Positions 52,008-59,751 of a stretch of 59,751 nucleotides of DNA are shown here, in pieces. The translations under genes and the position numbers were made by a program. Position 1 is the stretch's first letter. Every line of letters begins with the position of its first letter. Source of the DNA: Candidatus Calescibacteriota bacterium (lineage in GTDB: Bacteria; CAIJMQ01; JAADFP01); assembly GCA_021162785.1 (NCBI GenBank), contig JAGGYA010000023.1:1-59751 (forward strand), in the 5' to 3' direction. Under the pieces are notes generated by a model. The model did no database searches. It was not told the origin of the DNA and saw only the letters and a list, made by a program, of their open reading frames with translations.

Positions 52008-52442
52008 CTATTGATTAATATTTCTTGCGTTTGTAACCACTATATCGTCATCCACATTATCCACTACATCGTTCCCTACCGTTGCATCTCTTGAACCGTC
52101 AGGTCCCACACTAAGGATAAGGTAGGTTCCCGGAGTAGTTGTTGTATCTAAATCATATTGATAATGAGCACCGGAAGGGGAATATGGGTCCTTAGGTATC
52201 CGATTAATTAACCTGGGAGAATCATTCAAAAGATAATCTTCCCAGTTTTCTACAGGTGGGAAACAGTAGTGTCGAGCTTCATAAGTTAGCAATGCTGATT
52301 CAATATTTCTAAGTTCTGCCATTACTTTGGCTTTCATTGCTTCAGGTCGGATACCGGAATAATTCAATACAGTTATTGTGGCAAGAATTCCAACAATCCC
52401 AACTACTAATAAAAGTTCCAGAAGGGTAAATCCTTTTCTCAT
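52008..52442 (-). CDS. Type IV pilin/GspG-like pseudopilin
   Basis: The 144-residue protein has the type III signal MRKG, then FTLLELLLVVGIVGI. The soluble domain includes LRNIESALLTYEARHYCFPP, PRLINRIPKDPYSPSG and LILSVGPDGSRD, the layout of GspG-type pilins with an acidic C-terminal segment that can bind calcium. It is the fourth of four head-to-tail relatives and overlaps the third by 4 bp. Confidence 0.85.
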   Translation of the reverse strand: MRKGFTLLELLLVVGIVGILATITVLNYSGIRPEAMKAKVMAELRNIESALLTYEARHYCFPPVENWEDYLLNDSPRLINRIPKDPYSPSGAHYQYDLDTTTTPGTYLILSVGPDGSRDATVGNDVVDNVDDDIVVTNARNINQ

Positions 52443-52879
52443 TCCTCTATTTTCCTCGCATTTGTCACAAAATAATCGTCTCCCGAACTCACTACACGAT
52501 CGTAATACACTTCTGTATCTACCTCTCCATTCTTTCCTACACTCAAAACAACATAAGTCCGACCAGTAGGGGAGTCTGTATTAAGTTTGTAAGTATACTT
52601 TTTTCCTTGGGGATGAAAAGGGTCCTGAGGTACACGGTCAATGATTCTGGGTCTATCTCTTTTGAGACATTCCTCCCAAGAATCTACAGGAGGTAAAGAA
52701 TTAAAGTGGTTCTCATATATTATTAATGCACTTTTTATTGCCCTTAAATCTGATTTTACTACCGACTCCTTAGCTTCTTGAGTAATACCTTGAAAATTAA
52801 AGATCAATATCCCCACCACAATCCCCAATATCACCACCACAATCATTAACTCCAGAAGTGTGAAAGCTCCCTCTTCCAA
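52439..52879 (-). CDS. Type IV pilin/GspG-like pseudopilin, Ala at the cleavage site
   Basis: The 146-residue relative begins MEEGA, then FTLLELMIVVVILGI. The residue before the mature Phe is Ala rather than the nearly universal Gly, which prepilin peptidases tolerate less well. The body shares SLPPVDSWEECLKRD, PRIIDRVPQDPFHPQG and VLSVGKNGEVD with the neighbouring pilins. It lies 13 bp after the second pilin gene. Confidence 0.85.
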   Translation of the reverse strand: MEEGAFTLLELMIVVVILGIVVGILIFNFQGITQEAKESVVKSDLRAIKSALIIYENHFNSLPPVDSWEECLKRDRPRIIDRVPQDPFHPQGKKYTYKLNTDSPTGRTYVVLSVGKNGEVDTEVYYDRVVSSGDDYFVTNARKIEE

Positions 52880-52892
52880 TTATTTTTTCCTT

Positions 52893-53360
52893 TTAAATCA
52901 ATCCACCAGAGGTAGAACCTGTTACATCTTTTGCATTGGTAGCTACAATATCATCAGCATTTGCATTGAAAGTGATAGAATCTGCACCTAAGGTAAAATC
53001 TTTGGTTCCATTTTTACCCACACTCCATATAGCATAAGTTTCATCATCCGCAGCTACTTCATAATGGTACTTAGAACCATCGGGAGACCAGGGATCAGTA
53101 GGTATTCGATCCACTACGCGAGGGGAGTAATTCTGCAAACATTTTTCAAAATTGTCAATACTGGAATCATCGGGAAGTACACTGTATCTTGAATCATAGA
53201 GAATCACCGCCATCTTAAGATTTCTTAGATCTGCTTTTGCTGCAGCATTTTTTGCTTCCTCCGTGACTCCTCGAAAGTTGGGTATAAGAATAGCTGCTAA
53301 AATCCCCAGCACAGCCACCACAATCATCAACTCCATTAAAGTGAAACCACTTCTTCTCAC
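52893..53360 (-). CDS. Type IV pilin/GspG-like, second of a tandem pair
   Basis: The 155-residue protein begins MRRSG, then FTLMELMIVVAVLGILAAI. It is closely similar to the next upstream pilin over its full length: NLKMAVILY, LPDDSSI, CLQNYSPRVVDRIPTDPWSP, and a shared GSTSGG ending. It is a recent tandem duplicate. The pair could encode major and alternative pilin subunits. A 41-bp gap separates it from its twin and shows no terminator. Confidence 0.9.
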   Translation of the reverse strand: MRRSGFTLMELMIVVAVLGILAAILIPNFRGVTEEAKNAAAKADLRNLKMAVILYDSRYSVLPDDSSIDNFEKCLQNYSPRVVDRIPTDPWSPDGSKYHYEVAADDETYAIWSVGKNGTKDFTLGADSITFNANADDIVATNAKDVTGSTSGGLI

Positions 53361-53401
53361 TTTCTCACCTCCCGATAATTACTCTAAATTATGAAACTAC
53401 T

Positions 53402-53896
53402 TTAAATAACCCCACCACTCGTTGAGCCACTAATAGTAGCAGCATTGGTAGCTACAATATCATCAGCATTTGCACCAAAGGTGCAAGTATCATTCCCAAT
53501 AGTAGTTTCAGATGTTCCATTCTGACCTACGCTCCAAATTCCGAATGTAGTGCCATCAGCAGAAACATCATAGTGATACTTTGAACCATCAGGAGACCAA
53601 GGATCAGTAGGAACCCTATCCACAACTCTCGGTGAGTAATTCTGCAGGCACTCTTCAAACTTCTCGATACTTGAATCATCGGGTAGCACATTGAATTGGT
53701 TCTGGTAAAGAATCACCGCCATCTTGAGGTTTCTTAGATCCGCTTTAGCAGTGGAATTTTTTGCCTCTGCAGTGATACCCCGGAAATTAGGGATCAAAAT
53801 GGCAGCAATTATAGCTAACACCGCTACTACGATCATTAACTCCATTAAAGTGAAACCGCCTCGCCACTTCCGAATCATCTCCTTTACACCTATCAT
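53402..53896 (-). CDS. Probable major type IV pilin/GspG-like subunit
   Basis: The ATG at 53896 follows a strong AAAGGAGGG site and gives 164 residues. The 18-codon longer frame lies in the leader. The leader peptide is MIGVKEMIRKWRGG, then FTLMELMIVVAVLAIIAAI. The soluble domain shares CLQNYSPRVVDRVPTDPWSP and WSVGQNGTSE with its twin downstream. It has its own promoter just after pilC, which suits an abundant structural subunit. Confidence 0.9.
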   Translation of the reverse strand: MIGVKEMIRKWRGGFTLMELMIVVAVLAIIAAILIPNFRGITAEAKNSTAKADLRNLKMAVILYQNQFNVLPDDSSIEKFEECLQNYSPRVVDRVPTDPWSPDGSKYHYDVSADGTTFGIWSVGQNGTSETTIGNDTCTFGANADDIVATNAATISGSTSGGVI

Positions 53897-53938
53897 AACA
53901 CCCTCCTTTCTTCTACCTACTTTCTTTAAAACCTCCCT

Positions 53939-53947
53939 ATTATACCA
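53939..53947 (-). promoter_or_regulatory. Extended -10 promoter for the pilin genes
   Basis: On the minus strand TGG-TATAAT (perfect -10 with TGn extension) lies between the pilC stop and the first pilin gene. It would give a leader of about 36 bases that includes the strong ribosome-binding site. No good -35 hexamer or sigma-54 (-24/-12) element is seen. This would allow higher pilin expression inside the longer operon. Confidence 0.5.
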
Positions 53948-53962
53948 CAACCTCCCTTCCTT

Positions 53963-55183
53963 TTAATAGTATTGAATAATTTTGGCCATTTTGAAAAGAG
54001 GAAGATAAAGAGAAAGGGCAATGAAAAGCACAATTCCACCCATTACAATTAAGAGAAGAGGCTCTAAAGTGGAGGTCATTATTTTTATAGCAAAATCTAC
54101 TTCTTTATCATAATTATTGGAAATTACCCTCAACATATCTTCCATATCCCCTGTTTCTTCCCCCACAGCTATCATATGAGCTACCATGGGAGGGAACTCT
54201 TTGCTTCTTCTTAAAGGCTCACTAATACTCCCTCCTCGCATCACATTTTCCCTTATCACATCCATTACTTTAGCCAGCACCGCGTTCCCAATACTTCCCT
54301 TGATTACCTGGAAACTTCTCCCCAAATCAACACCACTTCTCACCATAGTCTCCAGTGAACGAGCAAACCGAGAAATACCTACTTTTTTAAGGAGGGGTCC
54401 AAAAAGGGGCATTCTTAACTTCCACTCATCCATTACTTCCTTACCCCTTTCTGTTCTGGAGATAATTACATAAGCCACTATAAGTATAATTAAACCTGCT
54501 AAGCCATAATACCAGTAGCGCTGAAAGAACTCACTTAATTTAAACATCATCATTGTAGGAAGGGGAAGGGGAACTTTCGCAGCATAAAAGACTTTCCTAA
54601 ACTTAGGGAGAACATAAGTTACCAGAAAGGTTATCAATCCAGAAGCTACAATAACCAAAATAAAAGGGTAAAGAAGAGCGCTTCTAACCTTTATCTTTAT
54701 ATCCATCTCTCTCTCTAAAAAATCCGCTACCCTATCCAGAACCTCTTCCAAATTACCAGCTTCTTCCCCAACTCTCACTGTAGAAACATAAAGGTCAGAG
54801 AAAATGTGAGATTGTCTCTCCAAAGCACTTCCAAAACTTGCCCCTCTTTCAATATCTTCCCGGATCTGCAAAATAGCAGTGCGTAATGTCCTATTTTCGG
54901 TTTGTTCACTTAAAGTTAAAAGAGCTTGAGTTATGGGTACACCCGCCCTTAAAAGAGCAGAGAGTTGTCGAGTGAAGAGTATCAACTGTGTGGGCTTAAC
55001 CCCTCTTCCAAATCTGAAACTAACCTCCCAAGAAAGAAAACCCTTTTTTGCCTCTTGGGCATCTATGAGTAAAAATTTTCTTTGAGCAAGGAGATTTTCC
55101 AAATCCTTAAAACTGGGGGCTTCCATAATCCCACTCACTAATTCACCCGTAGTAGTTCGGGCTCTGTATTTAAATTGTGGCAT
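53963..55183 (-). CDS. pilC: Type IV pilus/type II secretion inner-membrane platform protein
   Basis: The 406-residue GspF/PilC protein begins MPQFKYRARTTTGELVSG. It has two copies of the GspF domain (FTRQLSALLRAGVPITQALL near 75, and FARSLETMVRSGVDLGRSFQ near 275) and three membrane helices, with a C-terminal ALSLYLPLFKMAKII. It anchors the pilin-assembly machinery with PilB, which starts 3 bp upstream in the same operon. Whether the system is a pilus or a secretion pseudopilus cannot be told, as no secretin is in the window. Confidence 0.95.
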   Translation of the reverse strand: MPQFKYRARTTTGELVSGIMEAPSFKDLENLLAQRKFLLIDAQEAKKGFLSWEVSFRFGRGVKPTQLILFTRQLSALLRAGVPITQALLTLSEQTENRTLRTAILQIREDIERGASFGSALERQSHIFSDLYVSTVRVGEEAGNLEEVLDRVADFLEREMDIKIKVRSALLYPFILVIVASGLITFLVTYVLPKFRKVFYAAKVPLPLPTMMMFKLSEFFQRYWYYGLAGLIILIVAYVIISRTERGKEVMDEWKLRMPLFGPLLKKVGISRFARSLETMVRSGVDLGRSFQVIKGSIGNAVLAKVMDVIRENVMRGGSISEPLRRSKEFPPMVAHMIAVGEETGDMEDMLRVISNNYDKEVDFAIKIMTSTLEPLLLIVMGGIVLFIALSLYLPLFKMAKIIQYY

Positions 55184-55186
55184 TTT

Positions 55187-56866
55187 TTAATCCTCTACAT
55201 CCTCTGTAACCCTTAAAACTTCTTCTATAGTAGTAATCCCTTCTTTTACTTTTTGAAGACCCGCCTCTCTTAAGGTTACCATCCCCTCCTTTATACACTC
55301 TCTTCTTAATTCACTTACCGGGACTCTACGTAAAGAAATCTCCCGTAAACGATCTGTCATAATCATTAGTTCAAAAATCCCGGTTCTCCCTAAGTATCCA
55401 GTATTTCGACAGAATTTGCATCCTTTCCCCCTAAAGTATTTACCTTCTTCTGGAAGATTTAATATCTCCAACACATCCTTTGGTGGCTTATACTCTTCTT
55501 TACAATAAGGACAAATCACTCTCACTAACCTCTGTGCTACTGCTCCAAGAAGACAAGATGCTACAAGATAGGGCTCCACTCCCATATCCACTAAACGAGC
55601 AATTGTGCTGGGAGCATCGTTGGTATGGAGTGTAGAGAAAACCAGATGCCCAGTTAAAGCAGCTTCTACTGCAATCTTTGCTGTATTTAGATCTCTAATT
55701 TCTCCCACCATTATAATGTCAGGATCCTGACGTAGTATGTTCCTTAAAGCATTAGCAAAGGTAAGGCCTACTTTTGGATTAACCTGTGTCTGTCTAATTC
55801 CTTTAATTTCGTATTCCACAGGGTCTTCAATTGTAATAATATTCTTCTCAATTGAATTTATGAAGGATAAAGCAGAGTAAAGAGTGGTAGTTTTTCCACT
55901 ACCTGTAGGGCCAGTAACTAATATCATCCCGTAGGGCCTCCTAATCAATTTCTTAAACTCTTCTAACATCTCAGGGGAAAATCCCAATTCTTCTACCCCT
56001 TTAAAAAGGCTCTCTTTCTCCAAAATTCTAATTACCACATTCTCACCATAAATAGTGGGAAAAGTGGATATTCTCAAATCCACTTCCTTCTCCCCCATCT
56101 TCATAAGTACTCTTCCATCTTGGGGTAGTCTTTTTTCTGCGATATTGAGATGTGCCAGGACCTTTATTCGAGAAATTATCCCAAGTTGTAGTTTCTTAGG
56201 TAAAGATTGAACTTTATATAAGACACCATCGATTCGATATCTAACCCTAACTTCATTTTCCATAGGCTCAATATGAATATCACTGGCTCTCTGTTTTATA
56301 GCTTGGGAAATTAAAAGATTAACAGCTTTAATAACAGGTGCCTCCTGAGCTTTCTCTTGAAGAAGGTCTACAGTCTCCTCTTCAGCTGCTTCATATCCAA
56401 GCTCTTCTTCACTGACACTCAAAACCTCTTCCATGCTTTGATTTAACCCATAAAAATGTTCAATAGCCCTGAGAATGGAACTCTTAGGGCTAATATAAGT
56501 TTTAACCATACACCCCGTTAAAGACTTGAGTTCTTCTAAAGCGTATAGGTTAAAGGGGTCAGCCATAGCCACATGTAATATATTCCCTTCTACCTTTAAA
56601 GGAATTAAATTGTATTTCCTGGCAACCTGCTCTGGCACCATCTTGAGAGCTTCTGTCTCAATGTCATAAAGAAAAGGATCTATAAGTTCTAAACCCAACT
56701 GTTCACTTAAAAATTTTGCAAGGTCTTCATCCTTTATATAACCTAAGGAAATCAAAATATCCCCCAGCAATCCTCCTCGCTCCCTTTGAACTCGAAGAGC
56801 TTCTTTTAACTGTTCATCATTTATTACTCCCTTTTCTAACAACATTTCCCCCAGTTTCTTCTTCAT
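55187..56866 (-). CDS. pilB: Type IV pilus/type II secretion assembly ATPase
   Basis: The 559-residue GspE/PilB ATPase has an N-terminal MshEN domain (LGEMLLEKGVINDEQLKEAL), Walker A in VTGPTGSGKTTTLYSAL, the Asp box IITIEDPVEYE, Walker B in IIMVGEIRD, the His box STLHTNDAPSTIARL, and a zinc-binding tetracysteine (CPYC and CKFC, about residues 455-490). A GGGAGGT site precedes the ATG. It powers pilin extrusion. Confidence 0.96.
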   Translation of the reverse strand: MKKKLGEMLLEKGVINDEQLKEALRVQRERGGLLGDILISLGYIKDEDLAKFLSEQLGLELIDPFLYDIETEALKMVPEQVARKYNLIPLKVEGNILHVAMADPFNLYALEELKSLTGCMVKTYISPKSSILRAIEHFYGLNQSMEEVLSVSEEELGYEAAEEETVDLLQEKAQEAPVIKAVNLLISQAIKQRASDIHIEPMENEVRVRYRIDGVLYKVQSLPKKLQLGIISRIKVLAHLNIAEKRLPQDGRVLMKMGEKEVDLRISTFPTIYGENVVIRILEKESLFKGVEELGFSPEMLEEFKKLIRRPYGMILVTGPTGSGKTTTLYSALSFINSIEKNIITIEDPVEYEIKGIRQTQVNPKVGLTFANALRNILRQDPDIIMVGEIRDLNTAKIAVEAALTGHLVFSTLHTNDAPSTIARLVDMGVEPYLVASCLLGAVAQRLVRVICPYCKEEYKPPKDVLEILNLPEEGKYFRGKGCKFCRNTGYLGRTGIFELMIMTDRLREISLRRVPVSELRRECIKEGMVTLREAGLQKVKEGITTIEEVLRVTEDVED

Positions 56867-56908
56867 TTCTACCTCCCTACTTAAAGGATAGCAAATTCTA
56901 TGCCTGTG

Positions 56909-57385
56909 TCAAGGTAAATCAAGGATAAGGAATAATCCCTTATACTCCACATCTTCCGAAGAGAATTTGATTCTCCTCTCATTAATTCCATCCCCGAATT
57001 GGAAATTCACCTCTAAATAGTTTCTCCAATATTTCTTAAAACGCTCTCCCCATTCCATAACTACAACCCCTTCCTCTCTCACATACTCCTCCCACCCTAT
57101 ATCCTCCAGCTCATAGAAATCTTCTACCCGGAAAAGGTCAAAATGGTACAGGGGAAGTCTTCCTTTATAAATCTTGAGGATTACAAAAGAAGCACTGCTA
57201 ACATATTGGTAATCCTTTACTCCTAATCCTTTAGCAAGCCCTTTTACAAAGACTGTTTTCCCAGATCCTAAAGGGCCAGAAAGAACAAAAAACTCTCCAC
57301 CTTTTAGATTCCTCCCTATCTTTTCTCCCAGTATTAAAGTCTTCTCTGGGGAAGAAGTAAATATTTCTTTACTTAAAATGCTCAT
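56909..57385 (-). CDS. tsaE: tRNA threonylcarbamoyladenosine biosynthesis ATPase
   Basis: TsaE helps TsaB/TsaD form t6A at position 37 of ANN-reading tRNAs. The 158 residues show the P-loop LSGPLGSGKTVFVKGLAKGL, VSSASFVILKIYKG in the place of the usual S/T-P-T-F motif, the Y-H-F-D-L-F-R segment, and VVMEWGERF. It overlaps thiL by 17 bp. TsaB and TsaD are not in the window. Confidence 0.94.
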   Translation of the reverse strand: MSILSKEIFTSSPEKTLILGEKIGRNLKGGEFFVLSGPLGSGKTVFVKGLAKGLGVKDYQYVSSASFVILKIYKGRLPLYHFDLFRVEDFYELEDIGWEEYVREEGVVVMEWGERFKKYWRNYLEVNFQFGDGINERRIKFSSEDVEYKGLFLILDLP

Positions 57386-58286
57386 AACCTGCAGGTTCCA
57401 GGATTTGCTCTCCAGATTTTATCACACCCACATCTCCTGTTATTTCTCCAATTATGGTAAGTGGCAATTCTTTCCAACATGAGGGTAAGTTCACACCTTT
57501 CTCCACGGTAAAAATCAACTCATAATCCTCCCCACCACTCCAGAAATAATGAAAAGCCTTCTCACCAGCGAAATCCTTTAAGCTTCTTGAAATAGGTAAA
57601 TAATCAGGGAAGATTTCTGCACCTTTCTCACTCTCTTTTAGAATCCGGTAAAGGTCTCTACCCACACCATCACTAATATCTATGAGAGAAGTAAGGGAAA
57701 ATTCTTCTTTGATTTCCAGAATCTCCTTTCGAGGATAAGGCTTAAGGAACCTTTCCTTAAGTTCTGAGTATCCGTTCCTTCCTTCTTCCAAAACCTTCCT
57801 GCCTGCGGAGGCTTCTCCTGGATATCCCGTTATTACAATTAAATCCCCAATTTTTGCTCCACTTCTTAAAATGGGATTCTCAACTCTTCCCAAAGAGAAA
57901 ACTTCTATCCACCACCGATCCGATCGAACCAAGTTTCCTCCCACCACCTCCACCTTAAATTGAGAAGAAAATTCCTTCACACCCCGAAAAATCTCTTCCA
58001 CTCCAGATTCCTCCACTACACCCAGAGAAACAAGAGAATAAAGAGGTTCCCCACCCATTGCATAAATATCACTTATACTTACAGCCATCCCTTTCCAGCC
58101 AAGGAAATATAAAGGGAAATAATCCCTCAGAAAATGCACTCCTTCCTCCAGCGTGTCACAGGTCAAAACAATTCTTTCCCCACCCAACTTCACTACTGCT
58201 GCATCATCTCCAATACCCACCAATACACCTTCATTTCTTCCTGCTAAAAAGTTCCTCAAAAATTCTATTATCTCTTCCTCTCTCAC
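57369..58286 (-). CDS. thiL: Thiamine-monophosphate kinase
   Basis: ThiL phosphorylates thiamine monophosphate to thiamine diphosphate. The 305-residue protein has the AIR-synthase fold landmarks GIGDDAAVV, TCDTLEEGVHF, GWKGMAVSISDIYAMGGEP, LIDISDGVGRDL and SGGEDYELIFTV. The start is GTG in a GTGA overlap with the suhB-like stop. Confidence 0.95.
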   Translation of the reverse strand: MREEEIIEFLRNFLAGRNEGVLVGIGDDAAVVKLGGERIVLTCDTLEEGVHFLRDYFPLYFLGWKGMAVSISDIYAMGGEPLYSLVSLGVVEESGVEEIFRGVKEFSSQFKVEVVGGNLVRSDRWWIEVFSLGRVENPILRSGAKIGDLIVITGYPGEASAGRKVLEEGRNGYSELKERFLKPYPRKEILEIKEEFSLTSLIDISDGVGRDLYRILKESEKGAEIFPDYLPISRSLKDFAGEKAFHYFWSGGEDYELIFTVEKGVNLPSCWKELPLTIIGEITGDVGVIKSGEQILEPAGYEHFK

Positions 58287-59068
58287 ACTTTACCTCCAAG
58301 AGCTTCCTTAATTTCTTTTAAAAGAAAAGGATGTAATAATCCATTTGTGGCTAAGATTTCTCTCCTTGAATTAAAATTCTTGCCCCCTTTAAAATCGGTA
58401 ACCCGTCCACCTGCTTCTTCTATCAAAACTATTCCCGCGGAAATATCCCAGGGATTAAGTCCAATTTCCCAGAATCCATCCAACCTGCCACAAGCCACAT
58501 AAGCCAAATCCAACGCTGCAGAACCCAATCTCCTTAAAGATTCTGTCCGATTAAGAAGATAGGCAAAAATTTTAAGATTCCTTTCCCGAAACTCGGGCAC
58601 TCTGGAAAAACCTGTGGAAAGAAGAGCATCTTCAAGTTTCTGGGTATTTGATACCTTTATAGGAGAACCATTTAGAAAGGCACCTTCTCCTCGAATAGCA
58701 TAAAAAACTTCCTTTTTGCTCACATCATAAATAAATCCACAAAAAGGAACCCCATTCTTTTCTAAACTTACAGAAATAGCAAAATGAGGAATATGATGGA
58801 TATAATTCACAGTTCCATCTAAAGGGTCAACCACCCACATCCACTCCTCTCCCTCTTCCCCACCTTCTTCCTCTCCCAAAAATCCTGCTTGAGGGAAAAT
58901 TTCTTTTAATCTATTTTTAAGAAACTTCTCCACTTTTAAGTCCCCTTTAGTCACTGGTCCTTGGTAAGGTTTCTCCTTTATTTTTGCACGGATCTCTTCA
59001 TAAAGTATTCTCCCTGCATCCTCCAAAATTTTAAAAATCTCTTCTCTTCGTTCTTTAACTCTCCTCAT
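58283..59068 (-). CDS. Inositol monophosphatase family protein
   Basis: The 261-residue phosphatase has the metal-binding motifs of the family: GEEEGGEEG, the D-P-L-D-G-T signature in VVDPLDGTVNYIHHIPHFA, and the C-terminal NPWDISAGIVLIEEAGG. Members act on inositol phosphates, NADP(H), PAP or fructose 1,6-bisphosphate, and the substrate here is not predictable. It is the first gene of the long minus-strand run and is divergent from the heptad-repeat gene. Confidence 0.93.
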   Translation of the reverse strand: MRRVKERREEIFKILEDAGRILYEEIRAKIKEKPYQGPVTKGDLKVEKFLKNRLKEIFPQAGFLGEEEGGEEGEEWMWVVDPLDGTVNYIHHIPHFAISVSLEKNGVPFCGFIYDVSKKEVFYAIRGEGAFLNGSPIKVSNTQKLEDALLSTGFSRVPEFRERNLKIFAYLLNRTESLRRLGSAALDLAYVACGRLDGFWEIGLNPWDISAGIVLIEEAGGRVTDFKGGKNFNSRREILATNGLLHPFLLKEIKEALGGKV

Positions 59069-59154
59069 AACTTACCAGATTACCAGATTATTAAATTCTC
59101 TTCTATATCCTTTTTGGTAGTGTTTTAAAATTCCTGTAAATGGGGCTGGACATC

Positions 59155-59184
59155 TTTACAAACTCTTAATTTTTCAGATACAAT
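59155..59184 (+). promoter_or_regulatory. Sigma70-type promoter for the heptad-repeat gene
   Basis: TTTACA (59155-59160), 18 bases, then TACAAT (59179-59184) precede a GGAAGGAGG ribosome-binding site and the ATG at 59209. The intergenic region also has a short direct repeat TACCAGAT-TACCAGAT near 59072-59088. Confidence 0.5.
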
Positions 59185-59208
59185 AAAAAGAAAAAGGAAG
59201 GAGGAAAA

Positions 59209-59751
59209 ATGAAGAGTTTTAAAAGTGTTATTGATAAATTTCCTCCAGAAGTTAAAGATGGAGTAATAGAACTTTACGATTTTCTCAAAGAAGAATTTGG
59301 GATAAAAAGAGAAGAATTTGAAAGGTTGAAGGAGGCAATTGAAAGGCTGGTTTTAACACAACAAAAGACAGAAGAAAGAATAAATCAACTTGCAATAGCT
59401 CAACAGAAAACTGAAGAAAGAGTAAATCAATTAGCAATAGCCCAGCAAAAAACTGAAGAAAGACTAAACCAACTCGCTCAAAGGGTAGATCAGCTCGCTC
59501 AAAGAGTAGACCAGCTCGCTATTGCCCAGCAAAAAACCGAAGAAAGACTAAACCAACTCGCTCAAAGGGTAGATCAGCTCGCTCAAAGAGTGGACCAGCT
59601 CGCTATTGCCCAGCAAAAAACTGAAGAAAGACTAAACCAACTCGCTCAAAGAGTAGATCAGCTCGCTATAGCCCAGCAAAAAACTGAAGAAAGACTAAAC
59701 CAACTCGCTCAAAGAGTAGACCAGCTCGCTATAGCTCAGCAAAAAACCGAA
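59209..59751 (+). CDS. Coiled-coil protein of near-perfect heptad repeats, truncated by the window edge
   Basis: The frame opens at ATG 59209 (MKSFKSVIDKFPPEVKDGVI) behind a strong ribosome-binding site and runs open to the last base, so the C-terminus is missing. After a helical head of about 50 residues, it is a run of 7-residue units of three kinds: QQKTEER, LNQLAQR and VDQLA(QR/IA). The Leu/Val and Leu positions repeat every seven residues, which predicts a long parallel coiled coil. Similar coiled-coil heads occur in DUF3782-type proteins that end in a nuclease-like domain, but that end is not visible. Function is unknown. Confidence 0.8.
   Translation, partial: MKSFKSVIDKFPPEVKDGVIELYDFLKEEFGIKREEFERLKEAIERLVLTQQKTEERINQLAIAQQKTEERVNQLAIAQQKTEERLNQLAQRVDQLAQRVDQLAIAQQKTEERLNQLAQRVDQLAQRVDQLAIAQQKTEERLNQLAQRVDQLAIAQQKTEERLNQLAQRVDQLAIAQQKTE
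59359..59751 (+). repeat. 21-bp coding repeats in higher-order blocks
   Basis: The heptad units are nearly identical at DNA level, for example the recurring CTCGCTCAAAG and CAGCTCGCTAT segments. They are organised as two 42-bp blocks (59359-59442), two 84-bp blocks (59443-59526, 59527-59610), then 63-bp blocks (59611-59673, 59674-59736), continuing past the edge. Such tracts can gain or lose whole heptads by slippage without breaking the frame. Confidence 0.85.

Noticed and set aside
53897-53962. Sigma-54 promoter for the pilin genes (expected because rpoN is nearby)
   Set aside because: No TGGC-N-TTGC pair at -24/-12 spacing was found. An extended -10 sigma70-type element explains the site better.
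59359-59751. CRISPR-like regular repeats at the right edge
   Set aside because: The units are contiguous, 21 bp long and keep one open reading frame encoding heptads. There are no spacers and no cas genes.

Overview
The window is AT-rich bacterial DNA that is almost entirely coding. Genes are packed with 1 to 55 bp overlaps, many of them ATGA or GTGA stop/start overlaps. It carries a classical division and cell wall (dcw) cluster whose MurE has the DNPR motif, so the peptidoglycan should contain meso-diaminopimelate. It also carries a heptosyltransferase-like GT9, a Wzm/Wzt-type polysaccharide exporter, type IV pilus/type II secretion genes, a membrane pyrophosphatase and a phosphofructokinase with PPi-type active-site residues. 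Together these suggest a diderm, probably anaerobic bacterium from a poorly cultivated lineage. The phylum cannot be fixed from this sequence. No rRNA, tRNA, CRISPR array or intact insertion sequence was seen.

Layout. (1) 1-395 is non-coding with an imperfect 42-bp-period repeat, followed by a URO-D family gene. (2) 1616-5892 (+) is a prs-rplY-pth-hppA operon behind a clear sigma70-type promoter, with a broken polysaccharide deacetylase fragment at its end. (3) 5985-9549 (-) is an operon of small metabolic genes: Mth938-like, flavodoxin, DUF72, CheY-like receiver, fructose-6-phosphate aldolase with a homopolymer frameshift, and an amidohydrolase. (4) 9580-14794 (+) is an envelope glycan set: GT-C transferase, flippase, GT4 and GT9. 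(5) 14824-26756 (-) is the dcw cluster mraZ-rsmH-ftsL-ftsI-murE-murF-mraY-murD-ftsW-murG-murC, with MraZ operator repeats at its head. (6) 26906-28276 (+) is rpoN, apparently with a leaderless promoter. (7) 28279-33337 (-) is valS-rpoZ-coaBC-pfkA. (8) 33446-34135 (+) is a LOG-family gene. (9) 34132-59068 (-) is a run of about 25 kb of head-to-tail genes: suhB-like, thiL, tsaE, pilB, pilC, four pilin-like genes, three minor (pseudo)pilins, GT4, a WecA-like transferase, a UDP-galactopyranose-mutase-like flavoprotein, Wzm, a giant Wzt and two giant radical SAM proteins. (10) At the right edge is a truncated (+) gene of near-perfect heptad repeats.

The most unusual part is 34132-47722. Two adjacent genes encode polypeptides of about 1,500 residues that together hold six radical SAM CxxxCxxC centres. 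One protein is three tandem cobalamin-binding-type radical SAM units. The other is one such unit plus two SPASM-like radical SAM units. They are translationally coupled to a polysaccharide ABC exporter whose ATPase has a tail of about 600 residues. By eye, that tail contains about three copies of a beta-rich module that also occurs once inside the six-centre system, between the radical SAM domains of the 1,505-residue protein. The simplest reading is an envelope-glycan pathway: a WecA-like lipid-linked start, glycosyltransferase and mutase steps, radical modification of the glycan, then recognition and export. The specific chemistry is unknown.
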